From positions 1 to 64,000 of the forward strand of contig CAZIKB010000010.1 in the NCBI GenBank assembly GCA_964539665.1: a stretch of 64,000 nucleotides of DNA, written 5' to 3'. This DNA is from CAZIKB01 sp964539665 (lineage in GTDB: Bacteria; Zhuqueibacterota; Zhuqueibacteria; Oceanimicrobiales; Oceanimicrobiaceae). Numbering within the stretch: position 1 is the first letter of the stretch; each line of letters opens with the position of its first letter. Positions 1-9,363 of the stretch are shown piece by piece. A program made the translations under genes and the position numbers. The notes under the pieces were generated by a model. That model was given only the letters and a program-made list of their open reading frames with translations. It did no database searches and was not told where the DNA came from.

Positions 1-88
1 TCCTAATCAATTATTCTTTAATTCACTTGTTGCACTTGGAACTTGAATCCACCTTGTTTAAATTTGCCTTACTTTGGATTTATAACTT

Positions 89-1153
89 GTGAAAAATATG
101 GTCCTTTGGTCGTCCGAGTGGAATATTTCCTGGTGGTCAAAACAGTTAACCCCATTTAAAAGAATTTGGATTACTTTTGGTGTCTTTATTCTAATTTTAG
201 TTACCGGAAGTGTTGGGTATACATTGCTTGAAGGTTGGTCTCCGGGTGAAGCGTTATATATGACCATCATCACCATCTCAACGGTTGGTTTCCAGGAAGT
301 TCGTGGATTATCGGACAGCGGTCGAATTTTCACTGTGTGTTTAATTGTGGTCGGACTCGGTACAGTTGGTTACGGTTTTGGAAATATCGCGGCATTTTTT
401 ATTGAAGGGGAATTAAAAGAACTATTCAGGGCACGTAAAATGGAAAATATAATTGAAAAAATGTACAATCACATCATCATATGTGGGTATGGAAACGAAG
501 GACGTCACGCCGGGGAAGAGCTTAAGAGGAGCAAAGTTCCTTTTTTGATCATAGAAAAGGATGTCGAGCTATGTGAAAAACTTATCGACCAGGGATTAAT
601 AGTTGTTCAGGGCGATGCAGCTCATGATGATGTAATGTTAAAAGCCGGAGTGGCTGTGGCAAAAGGATTAATTGCAGCAGTTCGGGAAGATTCCGATACT
701 GTGTTTGTGACTCTGACAGCACGGGGATTTAATCCAGACTTGACCATTGTTGCTCGCGCGGCTGATGAAGCTACTGTGGCTAAATTATTTAGAGCAGGTG
801 CAAATAAAGTAATCTCTTCCGCAGAAATTGGCGGAAGAAGGATGGCATCCGTACTTTTGCGACCAAAGGTCGTGAACTTTTTAGATGTTATGATGAGTGA
901 TCAGGATCTGGCATTACGTTTAGAAGAAATCGACATTTCAGAAAATAGCTCCTTCGTTGGCAAGTCCATACGTGATCTTCACATTGGCAGGCGTACGGGG
1001 ACATTGGTAATTGCGTACCATCGTGAAGGTCAACCTATCCAAATGAATCCTCCAGCAGATAGTGTGCTTAATTGTGGTGATGTATTAATTGTCATGGGGA
1101 ATGAAACTCAGGTGGAAGAGTTGCGCCAAATCGCACAAGCTGCTACAAAGTGA
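89..1153 (+). CDS. K+ channel protein with RCK (TrkA-N/TrkA-C) domains
   Basis: Inner-membrane potassium channel subunit with a cytoplasmic nucleotide-binding gating ring. Residues about 26-110 form the two-helix ion-channel-2 pore unit: TM1 (about 28-48), pore helix and filter TVGFQ (65-69), then TM2. The TrkA-N Rossmann fold follows from about residue 117 with the motif IICGYGNEGRHAGEE. A TrkA-C domain occupies about 270-345. The 354-residue length is normal for one-pore RCK channels. The start is GTG at 89; ATG at 98 is an alternative, and neither has a clear ribosome site. The filter has Phe and Gln where classical K+ channels have Tyr-Gly, so selectivity could be altered, although such variants are known in bacterial RCK proteins. 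It stands alone ahead of the large plus-strand cluster. Confidence 0.9.
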   Translation: MKNMVLWSSEWNISWWSKQLTPFKRIWITFGVFILILVTGSVGYTLLEGWSPGEALYMTIITISTVGFQEVRGLSDSGRIFTVCLIVVGLGTVGYGFGNIAAFFIEGELKELFRARKMENIIEKMYNHIIICGYGNEGRHAGEELKRSKVPFLIIEKDVELCEKLIDQGLIVVQGDAAHDDVMLKAGVAVAKGLIAAVREDSDTVFVTLTARGFNPDLTIVARAADEATVAKLFRAGANKVISSAEIGGRRMASVLLRPKVVNFLDVMMSDQDLALRLEEIDISENSSFVGKSIRDLHIGRRTGTLVIAYHREGQPIQMNPPADSVLNCGDVLIVMGNETQVEELRQIAQAATK

Positions 1154-1234
1154 CAGGTTGTATCCTGAAAGATCCAATAAAATATTGCACAATCAATTTA
1201 TTTTACAAAAAAACGCAAAAAATTAAGAAATAAC

Positions 1235-1263
1235 TTGACTATATTGCGTAATTGTTATATATT
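1235..1263 (+). promoter_or_regulatory. Predicted sigma-70-type promoter for the surface-machine cluster
   Basis: TTGACT (1235-1240) and TATATT (1258-1263) are separated by exactly 17 bases, inside the 406-base gap between the channel gene and the first giant surface-protein gene. The same box pair recurs upstream of two other genes in this window. It would leave a leader of roughly 290 bases before the start at 1560. A second TATAAT-like box lies near 1420 but has no matching -35. I see no terminator hairpin and no other gene in this gap. Confidence 0.5.
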
Positions 1264-1559
1264 TATAACGACTTACTTAAGTATCTTTCTGACCCGCTGA
1301 ATCCAGATGAAATACTAATTGGGTTACAATAGCAAGGTAGAAAAGTCGCAATAATCCTTATTTGTGTTTGATTTATTTTATAGGAAGTAAATTTTTCATT
1401 CCTTCCTCTCCTTTTTTTGGTATAATTTTCAAAAATGTTCTTGAACTGCTCGTTATGGGGATTGAAAGTAGTATTATTTTAAAAATGAAGGGCTGCTGTT
1501 AACTATTTTAAAAGGGGGAATACGAGCTTTAAAGATTAAAGCTTAATAAGGTGTCTGCC

Positions 1560-4500
1560 ATGGATTATCATTTTATACCGAGGAAGATTCTAATACTATT
1601 TATGATATTTAATTGTTCCAATTCTTTTGGTCAAAAGGCTGAACCGATTATTCGTTTCAATGTGACTGGTAATAAAAGCAGCAGAATTAGTCCTGGTGAG
1701 ATTGTGAATATTATTTTTTCTGCAGAAGCGACGGGATCCGGAACTTTAAAACTTAGAATCAAACCGGAGGTGCCTGCATTTGCCTCTAACTGGGATTCAA
1801 AAACGGTTTCATGCACCACCAGTTGCACGGTTGTCGATACCCTTACTCTTGCACCGACTACTGATGATTGCGGTATTTATACATTTATAGTGACGGCACA
1901 AATATCAGGACCTGCTGGAAGTTTATGGAGGAAACATGAAACTACAATTGAAGTGGTACCAAAAATTAAACCAGAACCACCGTTTACAAATAGCGTGTCG
2001 AATCTGATTTGCTGGTCAAATTGTACTGTTCTCAGCCAGGAATTATTTCATTTCCCCAATACTGCAGAAAAAAACCGACAGTTTTTTAACTCCCTGGCCA
2101 CTGCGAATCCAGCGAACGAATGCCAGGCTGTCGAAAGTTTATCAAGTGGAATTCAATATGGCTATTTTCTTGAAACTACCACAGAATCTGATGGGAATTT
2201 TGTCACATTGACATCCGATACGGTCTATTCAATCCAGGACAATACGCCTCCACCGAAAGTTGAAGTATCTGAATTTGTTGTGAACTCAATGGGAAAGGTC
2301 ACAATTCAATGGCCAATTATTCCAGACGACATTAGTTATATTGAAAAATATATTGTATCGCGCGAGAAAAGCAATGCCATTGAAAGCACATTTACTGTAA
2401 TTGATACTCTCCCATTTTTTCCAGTTTCAAATATTGAACCTTTAAATTATTTGCCTGTGCGCACGATTGTCGGAGAATCCTTGTATCTGGATGGTATTGA
2501 AACGATATTAAGGTTACCAGATGAGATAGAAGGTTCAACTATGATAAAAACAGCAAAACAGGATTGTTGGGATGAATCGGAAAAATCTGTTTCTTTTAAC
2601 CTTAAGTCACCTTCTAATATCTACATCGCATTTGATAATATTTATAATTCCAGAACGGATTGGCTTAGACGTGATTTCCAGACTATCCAGAAAGATTTAA
2701 TCACTCAACCTCATAAAATGCAATTAAGATTGTTTAAAAGCCGAAAAATTGTTCAACCTGGCGAGGTAATTCTGGGAGGTAATTTTGCTGCGGGCGCTGG
2801 TAGTCAAAATTCAGGGATAAACATGTTTGTGGTGTTTATCCAGCCAATCAAAAAAAACCATCCTTATATTTATCAAGACACTATGAGTTTTTCCGATTCA
2901 TTGGGTGCAGAGAATGATTTACAGACATTTCGCTATAGAATTGACGCATTTGATGCGGCAGGCAACATGAGTGAGGGAATCCCATCTCCACTAATTATTT
3001 TAGACCTGGAAGGCCATTGTAAACCGATAATAAATAATTGGTCTATTGTTGAGAATGATATAGGTGAGAAATTTTCCAGAGGTTCAACAAATGATGTATG
3101 TATTCAGGACCCAACCACTCTTGCAGAATGTATCGGATTCAGGGATACCGATTCGTTGCGGTTTCAAGCGGTTCGCGAAAATGCAGCCCTTTTTGAAATT
3201 CACCGCCCCGAAGATGAGGGTGTTCATTTTTTCGATTCGGATTGGATTAGCGCTGAAAATTTATGTTATGAATTCAGTCTTTTATCTGCGAATGTGGATC
3301 CCAATTTTGTGAATGGCTTGAAATACTATTATCGTGTTGCTGGCAAAGACATCCATGGTAATATTAGTGTCTGGTCAGATGCTGTTGCAGCGGTTCAAGA
3401 TCATTTCCCGCCTTCAGATATCCGCAATCTAAGTGCAAAAACTGAGATATTTGAGAATGAAGGAGACGGCTGTATTAGATTGGATTGGCAGCCAGCAGTT
3501 GATCCGGTCAGCGGACTTGAATCTTACCATATTTATCGTAGTGATGATAGGGGAATGTCATTTACTCCTCTCGAAATAATAGACGCAAGAGAAACAACAT
3601 ACCGTGATACTCTGTCAAAAATTGCAGTTAACAAAATATTTAATTACAAGATTGCTATTCAGGATCGGGTTGGTAATTTCAGAACAATTGAAAACTCTGA
3701 TTGGGAAGTATCATTGCGTGCTTTAGTTGGCCCGGTTATTGAAACCGATTCCTCTAAAGCAATACTCTGCGGTACAAATATTTTAGGTATTAAAAGCGAT
3801 TCATTCACTATTTATTGGGAAGATTTTGACAATACAGACATAGCAGGTTATCATGTAGAAATATTGCGGCCTGATTTGTCAATTGTCCTTAAGACAATCA
3901 ATAATCCACAGACAAGTGAGGTGAAATGCCCACTCGATGGCATTGATGGAATATATAAAGTTCGGTTACGAGCGTTTTATTCAGGTGGAAGTAAAACCAT
4001 TTTCTCCAATACAATTACAGTTCGAAAAAAAATGCAGTTGCAAAGCGTGGAAAATTTGACGGCCAGACAGGACAGTAATCCGACCGGGGATATTATTCTA
4101 TCGTGGTCGCATCCCGATGGAGCGGAAATTATTGAATTCCAAGTTTACCATTGGACTGAAGGAGAAAACCAGACTGAAAATCCAGTAGCCGTGCTTCCAG
4201 GCGATAGTTTGCAATGGATTCAAGCATTTGAGGAGGACTCCTTAAAAGCTTTCCAGTGTAATTATTATTCAATTAAAGTAAATGATTGTTATAACCTGTC
4301 ATCCAATGCCGATCCAGTAGTTGTACAGTATTCTAATCGACCACCGGAATTCGACAGAGATAAAACAGAGCTTGATAAGAACATAGTCAGGATTTTCTGG
4401 AATCACCCTTCACCTGAAATAAATAATACCTTCTCCTATAATTCTGAAATATTTGTTCTTCAAGATTCAGTAAGTCCATCCCCTAAGTTAACCGCCAATT

Positions 4501-6233
4501 TATTTAATAAAACAGATTTTACTCTCTATAATGCTTTACCCGGGCACACTTATATTTTTCAGGTAAAAGAGACCATCCTTGATGCTCTTAACCAGACATG
4601 TTCAGATGTCTTTGTAAGTGCGTTATCCAGACCTTTATTTGTGCCGGTCGATAATTTCCCGACCTCGGTGGATTTTGAGGTACAGGCCTTACCAGTACAA
4701 CCTGGTTCATCAATGGGGAATATTTTCGTTTCATGGCGCGGCTATTCCAATGTCTCTGTGGATGATTATTTGGTGCAATGGTCAGTATCGGGCTCAGGAA
4801 CAGTATTAGATTCGATTCTGGTGCATGACCACGATACTCTGTTGGTTCGAGGAATGGATATTTCAAAAACATTTCAGTTCTCAGTAATTGCTGTTGATTT
4901 CCTGGATCAACGCTCCCTTGATAATGAAATAAAAATTGTGAATTTCAATCCCAAATGGCTGTTTACTCCTAAAATACAAAAAATGAATCCTTCATGTTTT
5001 CGTGACAGTGTGAATATTGCGTGGTCCTGGGTCGATGAAAATGTCAGGCCAGTGGATGGGGATTTCGGGGCGGATAGTATTCTTATTGAACTGAGCATTG
5101 ATCCAAATTTTAATTTTTATAAATCAATTCTAAGATCAGGCTTTAGTAAATCCCAAACATTTAGAAAAGAAACAGATTATCCATTTATAAATAATCAAAA
5201 TAACATTTTATATGCCCGGATTAGAGCGAAAGACCAGTGGAACCATTTTTCTCCCTGGTCTTCAGAATATTCAGAGCTTGGGGTATTCTCAGGTAATTAT
5301 GATCAGTTTCCACCGGAAATAGTAACCTGTTTTGTTGATTCAACAGTAGCCCCAATTTTTGGAGAAGAAGGCGAAGTTAGTGTACATTTAAGATGGGATG
5401 AAGTCAGTGACAATTGCAGCGGGACCTGGTATTATGAAATTACCCGAAATGATATCATTATTGGGAAGGATACTACCAGATCCGCCATGCATAAATTCAT
5501 TGATCGAAATGTTAAAATCGATGAGAACTTGATAACTTCAAAGTGGCGTGTACATGCAGTGGATAGCCTGGACAATCGTCAGGAATTCGCAAATGCCGGT
5601 GTTTTGCCTTTTATCGTGGAGCCTCCGGATTCTGGATGGTGTCTCAATGACAGCACATTTTGCTGGAATGAAATTAGCTTTAATGATTCAAGCCAAAAGG
5701 TTTCCTATTTTGTTGAAGGAGCACGATTTGTTGAATTATTTGGAAATTATACTACAAACATAGTAGCTGGCCCACTGGAAACTACCTGCTTTAATTATAA
5801 TGTACCATGGGAGAATATTCATTGGCGTGTTAAAGCTCGGATTGAAAATTTTGAAAGCCCCTGGTCGGCTGCGTTCCCATGTCTGATAAATATTGTTAGT
5901 GGAGTTCATTCAAATGAACAAAGGGATTTTGAGTATTTACCCGAGGAATTTGGGCTGCAACAAAATTATCCGAATCCATTTAATCCCGAAACCACTATTA
6001 AGTATGCTATCCCGAAATTTGAAGTGGATGGGGTTGAGGTTCTGATTGAACTATTTAATATGAAAGGCCAAAAGGTCCGCACTTTAGTTCACGATACAAG
6101 ACAGCCTGGTGAATATACTATAGTATGGAAAGGCATTGATGATAATGACGTCTTAGTCGGAAATGGAATTTATGTCTACAGAATGCGGGCTCGAAATTTT
6201 GTTTCATCTCATAAGATGGTCTTTTTAAAATAG
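1560..6233 (+). CDS. Giant secreted Fn3-rich protein with type-IX-like C-terminal tail
   Basis: A 1557-residue extracellular or cell-surface protein of unknown specific function. Residues 1-25 form a signal peptide (basic RK, hydrophobic ILILFMIF, then SFGQ). The body is a chain of beta-sandwich modules of fibronectin-III type; a clear one lies at about 615-710. The last ~100 residues (from about 1460) are a FlgD-Ig-like tail: LPEEFGLQQNYPNPFNPETT, then a GNGIYVYRM strand and a terminal KMVFLK. In Bacteroidetes and relatives such tails direct passage through the type IX secretion system and surface anchoring. ATG at 1560 is preferred over GTG at 1551 because AAGGTG (1548-1553) lies six bases upstream. 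First gene of the cluster; partner and ligand are unknown. Confidence 0.8.
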   Translation: MDYHFIPRKILILFMIFNCSNSFGQKAEPIIRFNVTGNKSSRISPGEIVNIIFSAEATGSGTLKLRIKPEVPAFASNWDSKTVSCTTSCTVVDTLTLAPTTDDCGIYTFIVTAQISGPAGSLWRKHETTIEVVPKIKPEPPFTNSVSNLICWSNCTVLSQELFHFPNTAEKNRQFFNSLATANPANECQAVESLSSGIQYGYFLETTTESDGNFVTLTSDTVYSIQDNTPPPKVEVSEFVVNSMGKVTIQWPIIPDDISYIEKYIVSREKSNAIESTFTVIDTLPFFPVSNIEPLNYLPVRTIVGESLYLDGIETILRLPDEIEGSTMIKTAKQDCWDESEKSVSFNLKSPSNIYIAFDNIYNSRTDWLRRDFQTIQKDLITQPHKMQLRLFKSRKIVQPGEVILGGNFAAGAGSQNSGINMFVVFIQPIKKNHPYIYQDTMSFSDSLGAENDLQTFRYRIDAFDAAGNMSEGIPSPLIILDLEGHCKPIINNWSIVENDIGEKFSRGSTNDVCIQDPTTLAECIGFRDTDSLRFQAVRENAALFEIHRPEDEGVHFFDSDWISAENLCYEFSLLSANVDPNFVNGLKYYYRVAGKDIHGNISVWSDAVAAVQDHFPPSDIRNLSAKTEIFENEGDGCIRLDWQPAVDPVSGLESYHIYRSDDRGMSFTPLEIIDARETTYRDTLSKIAVNKIFNYKIAIQDRVGNFRTIENSDWEVSLRALVGPVIETDSSKAILCGTNILGIKSDSFTIYWEDFDNTDIAGYHVEILRPDLSIVLKTINNPQTSEVKCPLDGIDGIYKVRLRAFYSGGSKTIFSNTITVRKKMQLQSVENLTARQDSNPTGDIILSWSHPDGAEIIEFQVYHWTEGENQTENPVAVLPGDSLQWIQAFEEDSLKAFQCNYYSIKVNDCYNLSSNADPVVVQYSNRPPEFDRDKTELDKNIVRIFWNHPSPEINNTFSYNSEIFVLQDSVSPSPKLTANLFNKTDFTLYNALPGHTYIFQVKETILDALNQTCSDVFVSALSRPLFVPVDNFPTSVDFEVQALPVQPGSSMGNIFVSWRGYSNVSVDDYLVQWSVSGSGTVLDSILVHDHDTLLVRGMDISKTFQFSVIAVDFLDQRSLDNEIKIVNFNPKWLFTPKIQKMNPSCFRDSVNIAWSWVDENVRPVDGDFGADSILIELSIDPNFNFYKSILRSGFSKSQTFRKETDYPFINNQNNILYARIRAKDQWNHFSPWSSEYSELGVFSGNYDQFPPEIVTCFVDSTVAPIFGEEGEVSVHLRWDEVSDNCSGTWYYEITRNDIIIGKDTTRSAMHKFIDRNVKIDENLITSKWRVHAVDSLDNRQEFANAGVLPFIVEPPDSGWCLNDSTFCWNEISFNDSSQKVSYFVEGARFVELFGNYTTNIVAGPLETTCFNYNVPWENIHWRVKARIENFESPWSAAFPCLINIVSGVHSNEQRDFEYLPEEFGLQQNYPNPFNPETTIKYAIPKFEVDGVEVLIELFNMKGQKVRTLVHDTRQPGEYTIVWKGIDDNDVLVGNGIYVYRMRARNFVSSHKMVFLK

Positions 6234-6246
6234 CGGTAAAGTAACG

Positions 6247-6284
6247 CCCAAATTTATTTGGGAGTCATCCTCATTGATTTGAGG
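6247..6284 (+). other. Tandem short hairpins between the two giant genes
   Basis: CCCAAATTTATTTGGG (6247-6262; 6-7 bp stem) and CCTCATTGATTTGAGG (6269-6284; 5 bp stem) follow the stop codon closely, with a weaker CTGA/TCAG pair after them. None has a T-run, so they are not classical intrinsic terminators. They could slow polymerase or protect an mRNA end within the operon. Confidence 0.3.
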
Positions 6285-6372
6285 CTGTCTGATTTCAGGC
6301 AAAGTTGCATTTTACTAAATTGGAAATCTGATTTATTTTTCATGAGATTTTGCAAAAAACTGGAGGTTGGAT

Positions 6373-9348
6373 GTGTATAGAGACTATTTTATAGTTTCTA
6401 TTTTAGGCCTGATAGTCGTACTCTTTACTAACTCCGCTTCAAGGGCACAGGTAAGACAATCGAATGACCCGGTATATATAATTCTATTTCAGGAGTTTCT
6501 CAGTAATCTTCAAATAGAAAATTGTATTCAGGATGTACCCGCTCCAACTCTACTTCGAGAACCGCGATACACAAAAGGCTTGTCCAACATTATAAAATTT
6601 AATCTTCCGGCCTTTGAAAATATTCCATTTTCAGCTGATTCAATTAAAAATCCTTTTGTGATAACATTGGTGGAAGGTAGCGGTCTTAGTTCACCGCTCG
6701 AGTTTCCGAGGCCAGTTATATTGCAAAACGATTCAACTAATTCAGAAATAATTAAATCACTTAAAAATGGTTCGAGATATACATACACCACGGCCCTTTT
6801 TATACCTGTATGCAATATTGATTGCGATGCTGTTACGAACAGTAACCAGTTGGTTATCCATTGTAGTGCGTATAAAGACACAATTTGGTCTATTCAAGAT
6901 ACAGAAGCCCCCGAGATTGAAAATGTTCGAATCCCTGAATTAGATTCAACATTAATTAGTGGATGGTGGAATAAGCCTGTCATTCAAATTGAGGCTGACT
7001 TATCTGATCCGGCCGGCGTATGGCAAGGCTTTTTGTACCGGCGTAATTGTTCTTCAACCGAATGGCTAAGTGTAATTGATGATACTACTTTTGCCGGAGT
7101 TCTAACGGATTCAGGATATGTTTATTCTGATTTTGCCCGGACCTCTTTCATCCAAAATTTATCTGATGGTTGTTATGAGTTTCGAATTGAAGGAAAAGAT
7201 GCGACGCACACCCCGGAGAGTTGTTTTCCGGATTTTCAATTAGCTGGAAATGGCGGCGAACCGCAGGCAGGTACGCGTGCACAATTAAAAATAAATATCG
7301 ATACCACGCCGCCGGCCAGCGTGAATTTAAGTTGTGAACAGAAATTAGATGTCATCCAGCTTAACTGGACTCCTTCTTTTGAAATTGATCCGGGAATCGG
7401 ATTAGCCGGATACTTAGTATATCGGGACGATATTTTATTGGAAACTGTACCAGCAGCAGATACAACTTTCATTGATTCATTTTCCAGAGAGAGTCAGGAT
7501 TCAGAATACATTTACCAGGTTCAGCCTTTTGATTCTTTAGGGAATGTGCAAATGGCAGGGGGGAGTGCAAAGTGCAATTTTTTCACGGTACCTCAAATTA
7601 CCATGTTTTCTGAACCGGAGTTCACTCCGGGTGATTCAAATAAAGTATGTTGGACAAAATCAGCATTGATTAATTCGTACTCTGTTTTCATTGCGGAGGA
7701 TTGTAATTATGAAAGCGCTGTGATGTTCGAGGTGGCTGATACCTGCTTTACTTTTAAGGAATTAGTAGATGGTAAAAAATACTGTTATTGGATAAGTGCA
7801 GTAGATCAACAGCAAAGGGTAATTTTATCCGATACGGTCGCATCAACTCAAGACGCTTCGATACCTGAAGTCGATTATTTGGATGTCATGGATGCGAAAA
7901 TCTTACATAATCAAATATGGTCAACCACGAAATATATTAATATAAAATTATCGGTACATGATAAGGTTCCCGGAGTAATCCGCAATTTCCAAATATTTGA
8001 AAACGGCAAATCCGATTCTTTAATTAATTTAAGCAAACCCTACGGGCAAATAGATACAACTATCGCACTCTTACTAAAATCCGAAGAATGCCTGCCAATT
8101 GCAGTGTCTGCCAAAGTGCAGGATTGTGCTGGAAATGTAAGTGAGTTTCAATCGGTGATGATTTACTTGGATGAAACTCCGCCTAATCCAATTGCTGATC
8201 TGACTTGTGTACAAATGTCCAATGCGAATGGTATTAAGCTGAACTGGTCCCCATCTGTTGAACCTGAGAATTGTAGTGGTTTGGCGGGGTATCGTATCTT
8301 GAGAAACGAGGAATTGATTGCCGTTGTTGCTCCTGATTTTGTAACTTATGATGATTTACTCCCGGAGGACACACCAGGTCAGCAGTTTAAATATTATGTT
8401 CAACCTTTTGACTCGTTAGACAATCTTCAAAAAGAGGGCGGATTGGAAATTTGTGATTATATTGGTACTGCACAGCTTGCTATCAATCCCATGCCAGAAT
8501 TCACCCCGGGTTTGTCGAATGAAGTTTGTTGGACCGTCTCTGGCTCTTTGGTCTCTGTAAGTGTTTTTCGTGATGATAATTGCGATTCGGTAGCAGATGA
8601 TTCGGTATTATTTATAAATCCATCACAGTCAGAAATGTGCCACTTATTCCAAAATTTGCACGACGGTCAAAGATATTGCTACTGGGTAAGTGGGCTGGAT
8701 AAGCAACACAGAATGGTTCTTTCTGATACAGTAACGTCGATTCAGGATAATATGATACCTGTTATTGATTCTTTTACATTTCCTGATGGAGAGATATTGA
8801 ATGGAAAAATTTGGGCTTATGACCGGCAGATTCAATTAAATTTAATAGCCCACGACGCTGTTCCAGGTGAAATTTGGAAATATAAAATTCTCGAAAATGA
8901 CCTTCCCCGTTTGCAGGTTGATTTTGTAGATTCGTCAGCGCAAATGATGGAAGAGATTCCATATACATTGAACGCCCCTGTTAATCAACTATCCAGCATT
9001 GAATTATCTGTCAGCGTTATTGACGGGGCAAATAATGTGAGCGATGTAAGTTCAATTACTATAAATTTGCAGGAAAATTTGACCGACATGTTCGGTTTTC
9101 CAAATCCATTTAATCCCCTGAAAGATCGGGTGACCATTCGATTTAAGAATACCAGCGAAAGAGAAGTCAGAATATATGATTTTTTTGGGAATTTGGTACG
9201 GGTGTTGAATGAAAAAGAAAATCGTCATGATTTTACCTGGGATGGCCGTAATGGGGCAGGAGAGATGGCTGCAAATGGAGGCTATATTTGCATCGGTACT
9301 GAAACGAAAGAGCGATTTAAAGTAGGAATCAAGAAGCAATCTTATTAA
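6373..9348 (+). CDS. Second giant secreted protein with duplicated Fn3 modules and NPFNP tail
   Basis: A 991-residue secreted protein that appears to be a companion of the preceding one. A signal peptide covers about residues 1-26 (hydrophobic stretch IVSILGLIVVLFTNSASRAQ). The middle contains two paralogous blocks, each with a 'PP..... L.C......I.LNW.PS.E' Fn3 entry, a following 'LAGY..(Y/L)R...LL' strand and an 'EFTPG.SN.VCW' module, which points to internal duplication. The C-terminus (from about 905) is a shortened FlgD-Ig-like tail with FPNPFNPLKDR and a terminal GGYICIG strand. GTG at 6373 is chosen because GGAGG (6362-6366) lies six bases before it; a TTG at 6367 would abut that site. 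Only 15 bases separate it from the barrel gene. Function not recognised. Confidence 0.75.
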   Translation: MYRDYFIVSILGLIVVLFTNSASRAQVRQSNDPVYIILFQEFLSNLQIENCIQDVPAPTLLREPRYTKGLSNIIKFNLPAFENIPFSADSIKNPFVITLVEGSGLSSPLEFPRPVILQNDSTNSEIIKSLKNGSRYTYTTALFIPVCNIDCDAVTNSNQLVIHCSAYKDTIWSIQDTEAPEIENVRIPELDSTLISGWWNKPVIQIEADLSDPAGVWQGFLYRRNCSSTEWLSVIDDTTFAGVLTDSGYVYSDFARTSFIQNLSDGCYEFRIEGKDATHTPESCFPDFQLAGNGGEPQAGTRAQLKINIDTTPPASVNLSCEQKLDVIQLNWTPSFEIDPGIGLAGYLVYRDDILLETVPAADTTFIDSFSRESQDSEYIYQVQPFDSLGNVQMAGGSAKCNFFTVPQITMFSEPEFTPGDSNKVCWTKSALINSYSVFIAEDCNYESAVMFEVADTCFTFKELVDGKKYCYWISAVDQQQRVILSDTVASTQDASIPEVDYLDVMDAKILHNQIWSTTKYINIKLSVHDKVPGVIRNFQIFENGKSDSLINLSKPYGQIDTTIALLLKSEECLPIAVSAKVQDCAGNVSEFQSVMIYLDETPPNPIADLTCVQMSNANGIKLNWSPSVEPENCSGLAGYRILRNEELIAVVAPDFVTYDDLLPEDTPGQQFKYYVQPFDSLDNLQKEGGLEICDYIGTAQLAINPMPEFTPGLSNEVCWTVSGSLVSVSVFRDDNCDSVADDSVLFINPSQSEMCHLFQNLHDGQRYCYWVSGLDKQHRMVLSDTVTSIQDNMIPVIDSFTFPDGEILNGKIWAYDRQIQLNLIAHDAVPGEIWKYKILENDLPRLQVDFVDSSAQMMEEIPYTLNAPVNQLSSIELSVSVIDGANNVSDVSSITINLQENLTDMFGFPNPFNPLKDRVTIRFKNTSEREVRIYDFFGNLVRVLNEKENRHDFTWDGRNGAGEMAANGGYICIGTETKERFKVGIKKQSY

Positions 9349-9363
9349 TGTGATTAAGTCATA

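Noticed and set aside
4588..4872. Minus-strand open frames inside the giant surface-protein genes
   Set aside because: They are shadows of long plus-strand coding sequences and have no family features.
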